A stretch of DNA of 64,000 bases from Collimonas sp. OK242 (GTDB lineage: Bacteria > Pseudomonadota > Gammaproteobacteria > Burkholderiales > Burkholderiaceae_D), in assembly GCF_900107095.1 (NCBI RefSeq), contig NZ_FNOR01000005.1, positions 216,078-280,077 on the forward strand, read 5' to 3'. Positions 52,754-62,004 of the stretch are shown in pieces (position 1 is the stretch's first letter; every line of letters starts with the position of its first letter). Under the pieces are notes generated by a model. The model did no database searches and was not told where the DNA came from. It saw nothing but the letters and a program-made list of their open reading frames with translations. The position numbers and the translations under genes were made by a program.

Positions 52754-54040
52754 ATGACTACCGCGAACAACATCAAACCCCGCCAGCTTCTGCTCGACAT
52801 GTACCAGGCCGCGGTCGACGCCGTCAGCGCCGCCAAATGCCTGCCGGAATATCTGGCCCGGATCCCGGTGCCGTCAGGCCAGGGACGCACCCTGGTGATC
52901 GGCGCCGGCAAAGGCGCCGCAGCGATGGCCAAGGCGGTGGAGGATCATTGGCAGGGCGAAATCTCAGGTTTGGTGGTGACCCGTTACGCCCATGGCGCCG
53001 ACTGCAAACGGATCGAAGTCGTGGAGGCCTCTCATCCGGTGCCGGACGAAGCCGGGCGCAAAGCGGCAGCACGCATGCTGGAACTGGTCCAAGGTTTGAC
53101 TGCAGACGATCTGGTGCTGTGCCTGATTTCCGGCGGCGGCTCGGCCTTGCTGGCATTGCCGGCCGACGGTATTTCGCTCGAGCAGAAGCAAGCCGTCAAC
53201 AAAGCCTTGCTGAAAAGCGGCGCCAATATTTTTGAAATGAACTGCGTGCGCAAGCATCTGTCCGCCATCAAAGGCGGCCGGCTGGCGCTGGCCTGCGCCC
53301 CGGCGCGAGTCGTAACCTTGATGATTTCCGATATTCCGGGCGACGATCCCGGCATCATCGCCAGCGGCCCTACCTTGCCTGATGCAACCACTTGCGCCGA
53401 AGCTCTGGCGGTGCTGCGCAAATACGATATCGACACGCCTGAAGCAATTCGCAAGCATCTCGAATCCGGCGCGGGTGAAACTCCCAAGCCCGGCGATCCG
53501 CGCCTGGAGCGCAACCAGCACTATGTGATCGCCACCGCGCAAGACGCTTTGGAAGCCGCCGCCGCCACCGCTGTCGCTGCCGGCTTGACGCCGTATATCC
53601 TGTCCGACGAGATGGAAGGCGAAGCACGCGATATCGGCCTGGCGCATGCGGCCTTGGCGCGACAGATCGCACGGCGCGGACAACCATTCAGCAAGCCGTG
53701 CGTCGTCATTTCCGGCGGTGAAACCACGGTCACCGTGCGCGGTAAAGGGCGCGGCGGCCGCAATGCAGAATTCCTGCTGAGCCTGGCGAGCGCTCTGGAC
53801 GGCTTTCCCGATATCCACGCGATTGCCTGCGATACCGACGGCATCGACGGCTCCGAAGACAACGCCGGCGCCATCTACCAGCCGGATTCGATGCGCAAGG
53901 CAGCCGAACTGGGATTGCGTCCGCGCGCCATGCTCGACAATAACGACGGCTACGGTTTCTTCAGTGAGCTGGGCGATCTCGTCGTCAGCGGGCCGACGCG
54001 CACTAACGTCAACGATTTCCGTGCCATCGTGATTCTCTGA
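52754..54040 (+). CDS. Glycerate 2-kinase (MOFRL family, GckA/TtuD type)
   Basis: 428 aa. MOFRL-family kinase: N-terminal RTLVIGAGKGAAAMAKAVED, SLLALPADG-like loop LISGGGSALLALPADGI and C-terminal GRGGRNAEFLLSLA (MOFRL motif). Older names call this TtuD hydroxypyruvate reductase, but the family members tested make 2-phosphoglycerate from D-glycerate. It completes the route from tartronate semialdehyde and feeds pyruvate kinase next door via enolase. Confidence 0.9.
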   Translation: MTTANNIKPRQLLLDMYQAAVDAVSAAKCLPEYLARIPVPSGQGRTLVIGAGKGAAAMAKAVEDHWQGEISGLVVTRYAHGADCKRIEVVEASHPVPDEAGRKAAARMLELVQGLTADDLVLCLISGGGSALLALPADGISLEQKQAVNKALLKSGANIFEMNCVRKHLSAIKGGRLALACAPARVVTLMISDIPGDDPGIIASGPTLPDATTCAEALAVLRKYDIDTPEAIRKHLESGAGETPKPGDPRLERNQHYVIATAQDALEAAAATAVAAGLTPYILSDEMEGEARDIGLAHAALARQIARRGQPFSKPCVVISGGETTVTVRGKGRGGRNAEFLLSLASALDGFPDIHAIACDTDGIDGSEDNAGAIYQPDSMRKAAELGLRPRAMLDNNDGYGFFSELGDLVVSGPTRTNVNDFRAIVIL

Positions 54041-54154
54041 TCTAGCCGAGTCAGGTTTCCAGCAATTGTAAAATCCCGCGTCGGCAGCCATTCCGGGCCG
54101 ACGCTTGCCACGCAACTGGTCGACAGTCGGTCGATCTTCTACAGAAAGCTCATC

Positions 54155-55576
54155 ATGCGCCGCCAACGCAAAGCAAAAATCGTCGCCACGCTCGGTCCCG
54201 CCAGCGCCGACCAGAAAACCATCCAGGCGCTGTTTGAAGCCGGTGCCGACGTTTTCCGTTTCAACTTCAGCCACGGCAGCCACGCCGATCATCAGGAACG
54301 CTACGACATCGTGCGCGCCGTCGAGAAAAACGTCGGCCGCCCGATCGCTATCCTGGCCGATCTGCAAGGACCGAAGCTGCGCATCGGTACCTTCGCCGAC
54401 GGCAAGATAGCGCTGCAAGCCGGCCAGGAATTCACGCTAGACCGCGACAACACGCCTGGCAATGCTCAACGTGTCTACCTGCCGCATCCGGAATTATTCG
54501 AGGTGATCGCCGGCGGCCAGTCATTATTGCTCGATGACGGCAAGGTAAGACTGGAAGTGTTGGCCTGCGACGGTCAGTCTATCCGCACCCGCGTGGTCAA
54601 CAGCGGTTCGCTGTCGGACCGCAAGGGCGTCAACGTGCCGGATGCGGTATTGCCGATTCCGGCCCTGACTGAAAAAGACAAACGCGATTTGAAATTCGCG
54701 CTGGAACTGGGCGTCGACTGGATTGCGCTGTCCTTCGTGCAACGGCCGGAAGACGTATTGGAAGCGCGCGCCTTGATCGGCGATCGCGCCAGCATCTTGT
54801 CGAAACTGGAAAAGCCGGCAGCGCTGGAACAACTGGATGCGATCGTCCAGGTGTCCGACGCCATCATGGTGGCCCGCGGCGATCTCGGCGTGGAATTGCC
54901 TCCGGAACGCGTGCCTGGCGTGCAAAAGCGCATCCTGCGGGTCTGCCGTCAGCACGGCAAGCCGATCGTGATCGCGACCCAGATGCTGGAATCGATGATC
55001 ACTTCGCCGGTGCCGACGCGCGCTGAAACTTCCGACGTCGCCAGCGCCATCTACGACGGCGCCGACGCCGTGATGTTGTCGGCCGAATCGGCCAGCGGCG
55101 CTTATCCGCTGCCGGCAGTGGCGATGATGGACCGCATCATCACCGAAGTCGAACGCGATCCTTTGTACCAGAACATGCTGGACGCGCAACACGAATCGCC
55201 ATTGCCGAACCGCGGCGACGCCATCTGCTCGGCCTTGCGCGATGTTACCCGCATCATCGGCGCCAAGGCGACGGTGACCTACACCAGTTCCGGCCACACC
55301 AGCTTGCGCGCAGCGCGTGAACGGCCGATGGCGCCGATTCTGAGCATTACGCCGAAGCTGTCCACAGCGCGCCGGCTGGCGCTGGTATGGGGCGTGCATT
55401 CGACCATCAGCGACCAGGTGCATAATGAAAGCGAGATGGTGACCGCCGCTTGCCAGACCGCCGTCAAGGAAGGATTTGCCAAGGCAGGCGACCAGATCGC
55501 CATCACCGCCGGCATGCCTTTCGGCCAGTCGGGCAGCACCAATTTGTTGCGTCTGGCGGAAATCTGGCCGGAGTAA
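54155..55576 (+). CDS. pyk: Pyruvate kinase
   Basis: 473-aa TIM-barrel kinase: MRRQRKAKIVATLGPASADQ start, FRFNFSHGSH (phosphate-binding), active-site region IMVARGDLGVELPPERVPGV and KPIVIATQMLESMITSPVPT. C-terminal regulatory domain present. Adjacent to the glycerate kinase, so the block converts glyoxylate to pyruvate with only enolase outside. Confidence 0.96.
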   Translation: MRRQRKAKIVATLGPASADQKTIQALFEAGADVFRFNFSHGSHADHQERYDIVRAVEKNVGRPIAILADLQGPKLRIGTFADGKIALQAGQEFTLDRDNTPGNAQRVYLPHPELFEVIAGGQSLLLDDGKVRLEVLACDGQSIRTRVVNSGSLSDRKGVNVPDAVLPIPALTEKDKRDLKFALELGVDWIALSFVQRPEDVLEARALIGDRASILSKLEKPAALEQLDAIVQVSDAIMVARGDLGVELPPERVPGVQKRILRVCRQHGKPIVIATQMLESMITSPVPTRAETSDVASAIYDGADAVMLSAESASGAYPLPAVAMMDRIITEVERDPLYQNMLDAQHESPLPNRGDAICSALRDVTRIIGAKATVTYTSSGHTSLRAARERPMAPILSITPKLSTARRLALVWGVHSTISDQVHNESEMVTAACQTAVKEGFAKAGDQIAITAGMPFGQSGSTNLLRLAEIWPE

Positions 55577-55596
55577 AACCGCTGCCTGTGAATTCG

Positions 55597-55626
55597 ACGG
55601 CCACGGCGTTCTGCGTGGCCGTTTTC
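55597..55626 (+). terminator. Terminator of pyk
   Basis: ACGGCCACG (55597-55605), 8-nt loop, CGTGGCCGT (55614-55622) and TTTTCC. Strong nine-pair stem with T-tract 20 bp after the pyk stop. Confidence 0.85.
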
Positions 55627-55663
55627 CTTTGTGCGGCGCTGAATAAATCGTTAAACCGTTCTG

Positions 55664-55706
55664 AATAAAAAATGTCCGCTTGCTTGCAGCGAGCGGCCAT
55701 TTTTTG
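55664..55706. terminator. Bidirectional terminator between pyk and oxoguanine deaminase
   Basis: AAAAAATG-t-CCGCT (55667-55680) pairs with AGCGG-c-CATTTTTT (55692-55705). A-run on one side and T-run on the other allow termination of both the plus pyk transcript and the minus-strand deaminase transcript. Confidence 0.8.
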
Positions 55707-55736
55707 CGTTGCCGGAACTACTGCCGGGACTATTTA

Positions 55737-57098
55737 TCAGCGCGCAGCTTCAGCCAGTGACCGCGCCAGTTTATTGTGGCGCTCCAGCAGATTGCCGAGA
55801 TCGACCGTGGTGAACTGGCCGTTGCGCACCACTACGCGGCCGTTGATGATGCTGTAGGCGACGTCCGACGGCGTGCAGAATACCAGCGCCGCTACCGGAT
55901 CGTGCCAGCCGCCGGCGAACTTGACCTGGTTCAGGTCGAACAGCACCAGATCGGCCGACATGCCCGGTTGCAGCGCGCCGATGTCGTCGCGATTGAGCAC
56001 CTTGGCGCCGCCCAACGTCGCCAGCTCCAGCGCCTGCCTTGCGGTCATTGCGTCCGGACCGAAACCGACCCGCTGCAACAGCATTGCTTGCCGCACTTCA
56101 CCCAGCATGTGAGCGCCGTCGTTGGAGGCCGAACCGTCGACGCCGATCCCGACCGGCACGCCGGCATCGACCATCTTGCGGATCGGCGCGATGCCGGAGG
56201 CCAGCCGCATGTTGGAGCAAGGGCAGTGGGCGATGCCGGTGCCGGTGCGGGCAAACATGTAGATGCCTTCGTCGTCGAGTTGGACGCAATGGGCATGCCA
56301 GACATCGTGGCCGACCCAGCCGCAATCTTCCGCATATTCAGCCGGCGTCATGTTGAATTTCTCGCGGCTGTAGGCGATGTCGTTGGCGTTTTCCGCCAGG
56401 TGCGTATGCAGCGAGACGCCATGATGACGCGCCAAGCTCGCCGATTCACGCATCAGATCGCGCGATACCGAAAACGGCGAGCAGGGCGCCACCACGATGC
56501 GTTGCATCGCGTGGCGGCTGCGGTCGTGCCAGGTTTCGATCAGGCGTTGCGTATCTTGCAGGATGGCTTTTTCATCTTCCACCACGCGATCCGGCGGCAA
56601 ACCGCCTTTCGACTGGCCCACGCTCATGGAGCCGCGCGCAGCGTGGAAGCGCATGCCGATCTGCTGCGCCGCTTCTATGCTGTCGTCGAGCTTGCAACCG
56701 TTCGGATAGATGTACAGGTGATCGCTGCTGGTGGTGCAGCCGGACATGATCAGTTCGGCCATCGCGGTCAAGGTCGAGACCTGGATCATCTCCGGCGTCA
56801 GGTTGGCCCAGATCGGATACAGGTTGTTCAGCCAATTGAACAGTTCGCCGTTTTGCGCCGCCGGAATCACGCGCGTCAGGCTTTGGTACATATGGTGATG
56901 GGTGTTCACCAGGCCCGGGATGACGACATGATTGCCGGCGTCGATGACTTCGTCGGCGGTTTGCGGCAAGTCGGCGCTGTTGCCGACCTGTTCAATCACA
57001 TTGTCGCGGATGAAAACCGCGCCGCCGGCAATTTCACGGCGCGCGTGGTCCATGGTGACTACAACGCGCGCATTTTTTATCAATAAAGTTTTAGACAT
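55737..57098 (-). CDS. 8-oxoguanine deaminase (amidohydrolase family)
   Basis: 453-aa zinc amidohydrolase. HH motif GLVNTHHHMYQSLTRVIPAA, central LHTHLAENANDIAY and VGIGVDGSASNDGAHM (catalytic Asp). The sequence closely follows the pattern of bacterial 8-oxoguanine deaminases (ELIMSGCTTSSDHLYIYPNG, APCSPFSVSRDLM), giving urate from 8-oxoguanine. It therefore feeds the urate pathway encoded around it. Guanine deaminase or triazine hydrolase activity is the alternative. Confidence 0.88.
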   Translation of the reverse strand: MSKTLLIKNARVVVTMDHARREIAGGAVFIRDNVIEQVGNSADLPQTADEVIDAGNHVVIPGLVNTHHHMYQSLTRVIPAAQNGELFNWLNNLYPIWANLTPEMIQVSTLTAMAELIMSGCTTSSDHLYIYPNGCKLDDSIEAAQQIGMRFHAARGSMSVGQSKGGLPPDRVVEDEKAILQDTQRLIETWHDRSRHAMQRIVVAPCSPFSVSRDLMRESASLARHHGVSLHTHLAENANDIAYSREKFNMTPAEYAEDCGWVGHDVWHAHCVQLDDEGIYMFARTGTGIAHCPCSNMRLASGIAPIRKMVDAGVPVGIGVDGSASNDGAHMLGEVRQAMLLQRVGFGPDAMTARQALELATLGGAKVLNRDDIGALQPGMSADLVLFDLNQVKFAGGWHDPVAALVFCTPSDVAYSIINGRVVVRNGQFTTVDLGNLLERHNKLARSLAEAAR

Positions 57099-57134
57099 TA
57101 CGTTAAATCCAAAGACGCTGGTTCAAGCCCTGGT

Positions 57135-58895
57135 TTAAGGTTTTGGTGTAAAGCGGCGTAGGAAATCCAGCAAGATTTGCGCCGATACTTCGGCATCGTC
57201 CGCAGTCATTGTTTCCAATGGATTGTGGCTGATGCCACCGTTGCCGCAACGCGTAAACAGCATGGCGACATCAGTTATTTTAGCGATGGTCATGGCGTCA
57301 TGACCGGCGCCGGAAGCGAGTTTGAACGGCTGCACGCCGGCCCGTCCGGTGGCGGCGGACAACTGGTCCATCAGCCACGAAGCACAAGGCGCGGCAGGCG
57401 CCGATACCATTTTCTCGACATTGGCTTCGACGCAGCGGCGTTCGCAAACCTTTTCGATATGCTGCAGCACATCGGCTACCGCGGCATCGCGGATGGTGTC
57501 GTCGGCGGCGCGGATGTCCAGCGAGAATACGCAGGCGCCGGGGATCACATTGGTCGAACCGTTAGGCACCTGCAACTGGCCGACGGTGCCGACCAGCGAT
57601 GCCTGCTGGTCTTGCGCGCATCGCTGTTCCACATACAGCAGGATTTCAGCGGCGGCGGTGGCGGCGTCCTTGCGCATCGACATCGGCGTGGTGCCGGAGT
57701 GGCTGGCGACGCCTTTCAGTTGCACCATATAGCGGCAGCTGCCGGCAATCGAGGTGACGATGCCGACCGGCAGGTCGCGCTGCAGCAGGACCGGGCCTTG
57801 TTCGATATGCACTTCGACGTAGCCCAGCAAGTCGGCCGGGTTGCGGGCGATGGCGGGAATCGCAGCAGGATCGTGCCCGGCTTGCAGCAAAGCGTCGCGC
57901 ATGCTGACGCCGTCGCGGTCGAGACTGTTCAGCAGCTCCAGGTTGAACTGGCCGATGATCGCGTTGCTGCCGAGGAAAGTACTCTTGAAGCGCACGCCTT
58001 CTTCTTCCGAGAAGGCGACGATTTCAAAATGGAAGGGCAATTTTTCGCCGCGCTCATGCAGGTGCTTGACGATAGCGATAGGCAGCAAGATACCCTCGCG
58101 GCCATCGTATTTGCCGCCGTTGCGCACGGTGTCGTAATGGGAGCCGGTCATCAGCGTCTTGGCCGCCGGATTGTCGGACAGATAGCGGCCGACCACGTTG
58201 CCGACGGCGTCGGTCTCGGCCTGCATGCCGGCTTCGCGCATCCAGCCGGCAATCTGTGTCGCGGTGCGCTGGTGCGCTTCGGTCATGTAGGCGCAGGTGA
58301 GGCCAGTCTCGTCATCGCTCCAGGCGCCGATCTGTTCGGCCCATTGCATGATGGTTGTGCCGAGTTGCGGCCTGTAGCCGAGCAGATCATTGCTGCGCAT
58401 TTCAGCAATCCGGCCGATCTGGCGCAGCGCTTCGCCCAGTTCATCGTCGAACTGGTTTTTCAGGCGGCGGCTGAAGGTGGCGATGATGGCTTGGCGCGAC
58501 AGGCCTTGGCCATCGGCGCCTTTGACTGCGAGGATGAATGGGAAGCCGAATTTGTTGTTGTAGTCGGCGTTCAGTTTTTGCAGCGTGGCGAATTCTTCAG
58601 GGCTGCAATTGTTGAGGCCGGCCTTGGCTTGCTCGCCGGTCGATTCGATAGTCAGCTCGCCGGAGATGGCTGCCTTGCCGGCCAACTCCGGGTGGGCGCG
58701 GATCAGGCCCAGCTGCTCTTCCCGGGTGGCCTTGCTGACGACGGCCTGCATGGCCAGCTTGAGTGCGGTGATGTTGGCAAACGGCCGTTGCGCGGCGGCG
58801 CGTTCGGGGATCCACGGCGAATGCTCGTAAATGCCATGCAGCGTTGAAACGAAGGAGCTTACATCGCTGCTATTGAGTTGTTCTAATGTTGTCAT
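57135..58895 (-). CDS. Fused OHCU decarboxylase (UraD) / allantoate amidohydrolase (AllC-type)
   Basis: 586-aa two-domain protein. Residues 1-170: OHCU decarboxylase with catalytic His68 in RAHPELAGKAA and a C-terminal RRLKNQFDDELGEALRQIGR. Residues 175-586: M20-family Zn hydrolase with GSHYDTVRNGGKYDGREG (metal His/Asp), SEEEGVRF, VHIEQGPVLLQ and SGAGHDAMTIAKI, typical of allantoate or ureidoglycolate amidohydrolases. The first half finishes urate to S-allantoin, the second opens allantoate two steps later. Single start ATG 58895; 36 bp upstream of the deaminase gene. Confidence 0.9.
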   Translation of the reverse strand: MTTLEQLNSSDVSSFVSTLHGIYEHSPWIPERAAAQRPFANITALKLAMQAVVSKATREEQLGLIRAHPELAGKAAISGELTIESTGEQAKAGLNNCSPEEFATLQKLNADYNNKFGFPFILAVKGADGQGLSRQAIIATFSRRLKNQFDDELGEALRQIGRIAEMRSNDLLGYRPQLGTTIMQWAEQIGAWSDDETGLTCAYMTEAHQRTATQIAGWMREAGMQAETDAVGNVVGRYLSDNPAAKTLMTGSHYDTVRNGGKYDGREGILLPIAIVKHLHERGEKLPFHFEIVAFSEEEGVRFKSTFLGSNAIIGQFNLELLNSLDRDGVSMRDALLQAGHDPAAIPAIARNPADLLGYVEVHIEQGPVLLQRDLPVGIVTSIAGSCRYMVQLKGVASHSGTTPMSMRKDAATAAAEILLYVEQRCAQDQQASLVGTVGQLQVPNGSTNVIPGACVFSLDIRAADDTIRDAAVADVLQHIEKVCERRCVEANVEKMVSAPAAPCASWLMDQLSAATGRAGVQPFKLASGAGHDAMTIAKITDVAMLFTRCGNGGISHNPLETMTADDAEVSAQILLDFLRRFTPKP

Positions 58896-59009
58896 TTGTG
58901 TCGTTGGCGGGTCCGACCCGCTTCATCCTTGGTTAAATCGCTTCTATTTCTGTTACGGGTTGGACCCACATCTACTGCAACATCAACTTCAATTTACTTC
59001 AAAACAGTT

Positions 59010-60407
59010 TTAGTGATCAGAGCTTTGTGCCGCCGCCAACGCATGCGAGCGGCTGTCTGCGCTGGAACCCTTGCCGTTGAAAAACAGATTCAACAGAACC
59101 GCCATGGTGGAAGCCAGCAAGATGCCGCTGTGCAGGATGGTCGACATGAAAAGCGGCATCTTGTCGAAAAAGGTCGGCGCCACGATAGGAATCATGCCGG
59201 CGCCGAAGCTGACGGCGACGATGAACAGATTATGGCGGTTGCGCTGGAAATCGACGTTCGACAAGATCTTGATGCCGGTTGCCGCCACCATGCCGAACAT
59301 GACAATGCCGGCGCCGCCCAGAACGAATTGCGGAATCGAAGCAGCCACGTGCGCCATTTTCGGGAACAGCCCGAACATCATCAGGATCACGCCGGCGGCG
59401 GCGCAGACGTAACGGCTGCGCACGCCGGTGACGCCGACCAGGCCGACATTCTGCGAGAACGAGGTGTAGGGAAAGGTATTGAATATGCCGCCGATCACGC
59501 TGCCCAGGCCGTCGACGCGCAAGCCGCGCGCCAGGGTCTTGTCATCGATTTTCTTGCCGACGATTTCACCCAGGGCGATGAACATCCCGGTCGATTCGAT
59601 CATGGTCACGATCATGACCAGGCACATGCTGATAATCGAGCCCAGGTCGAATTTCGGCCAGCCGTAGTGGAAGGGACGGATGAAAGCAAACCATTCGGCG
59701 TCGCCGAGACCGTAGAAACTGATTTTTCCCATCGCCATGGCAATCACGAAACCAATGATCATGCCGCTCAGCACCGAGATATTGGCGATAAAGCCTTTGA
59801 CGTATTTGGTGATCAGCAGGATCGATACCAGCACCACCAGCGCGACGCCGAGGCTGGTCGGCGAGCCATAGTCAGGGTTGGGGATTTTGGTGAAGACGCC
59901 GTCGACCAGGGTGCCGATCACCGGTTGGCCGCCGGCCGCCCAGTTGATGCCGACGCCCATCAGCGAAATGCCGATAACGCTGATCACCGTGCCGGTCACC
60001 ACCGGCGGGAAGAAGCGCATCAGGCGGCTCATGAAAGGGGCGGCAAAGACACAGAAGATACCGGAGACGATCACGGCGCCGTAGATGTGGACGATAGTCA
60101 GTTGCGGGTTGCCGGCCATTGCCACCATCGGGCCGACGGCAGCAAAGGTGACACCCATCATTACCGGCATCTTGATGCCGAATTTCCAGAAGCCGAGGCT
60201 TTGGATCAAGGTCACCAGGCCGCAGCAGAACAGGTCGGCGCTGATCAGGAATGCAATGTCGCTTTTTGCCAGGTTGAGCGCGCCGCCAATGATCAGCGGC
60301 ACGGCAATCGCGCCGGCGTACATCACCAGCACGTGCTGCATGCCGAGTGCAGCGAGTTTACCTACGGGGAGTCTTTCATCTACAGGATCTGTGCTGCGGG
60401 TCATCAT
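59010..60407 (-). CDS. NCS2-family purine/urate permease
   Basis: 465-aa, 14 helices, nucleobase-cation symporter-2. Starts MMTRSTDPVDERLPVGKLAA followed by LGMQHVLVMYAGAIAVPLII; signature QNVGLVGVTGVRSRYVCAAA in TM10 region. This form is closest to uric acid/xanthine transporters (UacT/UapA-like). It probably imports urate or xanthine for the adjacent catabolic genes. A structured 235-nt leader precedes it. Confidence 0.92.
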   Translation of the reverse strand: MMTRSTDPVDERLPVGKLAALGMQHVLVMYAGAIAVPLIIGGALNLAKSDIAFLISADLFCCGLVTLIQSLGFWKFGIKMPVMMGVTFAAVGPMVAMAGNPQLTIVHIYGAVIVSGIFCVFAAPFMSRLMRFFPPVVTGTVISVIGISLMGVGINWAAGGQPVIGTLVDGVFTKIPNPDYGSPTSLGVALVVLVSILLITKYVKGFIANISVLSGMIIGFVIAMAMGKISFYGLGDAEWFAFIRPFHYGWPKFDLGSIISMCLVMIVTMIESTGMFIALGEIVGKKIDDKTLARGLRVDGLGSVIGGIFNTFPYTSFSQNVGLVGVTGVRSRYVCAAAGVILMMFGLFPKMAHVAASIPQFVLGGAGIVMFGMVAATGIKILSNVDFQRNRHNLFIVAVSFGAGMIPIVAPTFFDKMPLFMSTILHSGILLASTMAVLLNLFFNGKGSSADSRSHALAAAQSSDH

Positions 60408-60517
60408 GTGTCTCCTAGGTGCTAATTATGATTTTAGTGCTTGCGGCGACATCAACCCGGCTTTTTTAAACTCCGGCCGATGCGCTGCAGCCTTACAAGT
60501 CACCTGTGGTAAAGACA

Positions 60518-60553
60518 GGGCCTGTACTGACCGATACTACTTGGCCCAGGCCC
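60518..60553 (-). promoter_or_regulatory. Candidate structured leader of the purine permease
   Basis: On the minus strand GGGCCTG (60553-60547) pairs with CAGGCCC (60524-60518); an inner GGCC/GGTC pairs across a short loop with a 4-nt bulge. It lies 110-145 nt before the permease ATG, and TGACTTGTAAGG follows on the same strand. A purine-sensing leader (for example the xanthine NMT1-type riboswitch) is conceivable but I cannot confirm the conserved core. Confidence 0.4.
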
Positions 60554-60642
60554 TCACGATATATTTGCTGATTGATAGTTAATTTATGTATTTGGATATA
60601 TGAGTTAACCTGCTTCCTGTAGGACAACGCGGTTCTGTCTGC

Positions 60643-61581
60643 TTACTTGGCAAGCATTGCTTTGGCAGCAATCCCGATTTGTTCGCGCAACCATTTATGC
60701 TCGGTTGCCTGATGCACCCGTTCATGCCACAGTTGATAAAAACGCATCGGCGGAAACTTGATCGGCAAGGTGAAGCTTTTCAGCGACAAGGTCTTTTCAT
60801 AAAAACGGGCGAACTGGCGGCCGGTGGTGAGCACCAGGTCGGTTTGCGCCACCATATAGGGCAGCATGCCGAAATAGGCGGATTCGACCACCACGTTGCG
60901 GTTCAGGTTCTGGCTGTCGAGAAAGGAATCGATGATGCCGTGATAACCGGGCAGCACCTGCCATGGCGCCACATGCGGCAGCGAGAGATAGTCTTCGACC
61001 GTCATCTGGTCTGGTCCGGTGCGTTTGGCATAGGCGCTGTCGGCGCGCATTAGGCAGACGATAGGATCGTCGAACAGTTTCGATAAATGCAGATGCGGCG
61101 GCGGTTCGTCCCAATTGGCGATGACCAAGTCCAGGTCGCCGTCTGACAGCAGCCGGACATAATCGGTTTCCGGCCCCAATGCGTGAATCACGATGCGGCT
61201 CTTCGGCGATTCGCGGCGCAAGCGCGCCACGACTTCCAGGAAGAACGGCGTATTCATGTAATCTGGTGCAGCGATATGGAAGGTGCGTGCTTCAGCCTGG
61301 GGCACGAACGCGGTTTTTTGGACAAACAGCCGTTCGGTTTCTTCCAGTATCCGTTTGGCCGGCTTCAGCAGGCTTTCGCCGTGCTGGGTCGGCACCATGC
61401 CGCGCGCGCCGCGCACCAGCAGGGGATCGCCGGTGAGTTCGCGCAGCTTGCGCAGCGAGGCCGAAATAGAGGGTTGCGGCTGGTTGAGCTTGAGGGCTAC
61501 ACGCGATACATTCTTCTCGCATAGCAACAGATACAGTATGCGTATCAGGTGAATATCCAGGTGGTCCGGCAGCTTGGCCAT
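60643..61581 (-). CDS. LysR-family regulator (purine catabolism candidate)
   Basis: 312-aa LTTR with start MAKLPDHLDIHLIRILYLLL and recognition helix ALKLNQPQPSISASLRKLRE. The NodD/LeuO-like subgroup has such a start. It is flanked by the permease and puuD, divergent from puuD, so regulation of one or both is likely. Effector could be urate, xanthine or allantoin; unknown. Confidence 0.9.
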   Translation of the reverse strand: MAKLPDHLDIHLIRILYLLLCEKNVSRVALKLNQPQPSISASLRKLRELTGDPLLVRGARGMVPTQHGESLLKPAKRILEETERLFVQKTAFVPQAEARTFHIAAPDYMNTPFFLEVVARLRRESPKSRIVIHALGPETDYVRLLSDGDLDLVIANWDEPPPHLHLSKLFDDPIVCLMRADSAYAKRTGPDQMTVEDYLSLPHVAPWQVLPGYHGIIDSFLDSQNLNRNVVVESAYFGMLPYMVAQTDLVLTTGRQFARFYEKTLSLKSFTLPIKFPPMRFYQLWHERVHQATEHKWLREQIGIAAKAMLAK

Positions 61582-61743
61582 GTTGTCTCCAGCAATTAAT
61601 ATTTATAGGTATGATGAAGTTCATTTTGTTATACGGATATGAGTATGTCAAATATATCTGAAAATCCATGTTTTAGATTCCCAATACGTTTATCTTGCGT
61701 GAATCTGGAGCGTTTTGTACTTGGACGCTGGCAGGGGAATGAA

Positions 61744-61768
61744 GGATAGGCAAGTATCTTGCTTATCC
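61744..61768. promoter_or_regulatory. 25-bp near-perfect palindrome
   Basis: GGATAGGCAAG (61744-61754), TAT centre, CTTGCTTATCC (61758-61768): eleven base pairs with one G-T, 3-nt loop. It is either a regulator binding site for the divergent LysR gene or a hairpin in its transcript. No T-run follows, so a terminator is less likely. Confidence 0.55.
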
Positions 61769-61878
61769 CATCATGTTGGTCGTAGCGGAGCTGATATAAA
61801 ACAACGTTTATAAAAAGTTCGCGGCCTTGTTGGAGGCAATCATTTCGGTTTTTATTTGGAGCGAGAACAAGGCGCAAA

Positions 61879-61898
61879 GCCGCAGACAGTGCTGCGGC
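61879..61898 (+). promoter_or_regulatory. Hairpin in puuD upstream region
   Basis: GCCGCAG (61879-61885), loop ACAGTG, CTGCGGC (61892-61898). Perfect 7-bp stem about 105 bp before the puuD start; role unknown. Confidence 0.45.
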
Positions 61899-62004
61899 AC
61901 GGCAAGGCGAAGCAACGCAGTTATCGTTTCAAATAGAAATCGAAATAACCTCTATCGTTTGCAGAGCCCGCGGTGGCAAACGAGTGACAATCGTTGGGGA
62001 AGAC

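Larger units (their letters stand above)
61582..62004. other. 423-bp divergent region between LysR and puuD
   Basis: No protein gene seen. It contains a strong palindrome (61744-61768), a 7-bp hairpin GCCGCAG/CTGCGGC (61879-61898) and a TTTC-aaata-GAAA repeat (61927-61939) nearer to puuD. The many structured elements suggest promoter and operator sites for divergent LysR/puuD transcription and possibly a long puuD leader. Confidence 0.6.

Noticed and set aside
57177..58847. 556-codon plus-strand open frame opposite the UraD-AllC fusion
   Set aside because: Antisense shadow, His/Gly/Ala-rich without domains; the fusion protein carries catalytic motifs.
58896..60425. 509-codon plus-strand frame opposite the NCS2 permease
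   Set aside because: Antisense shadow: His/Asp/Gln-rich sequence mirrors the hydrophobic codons of the permease.
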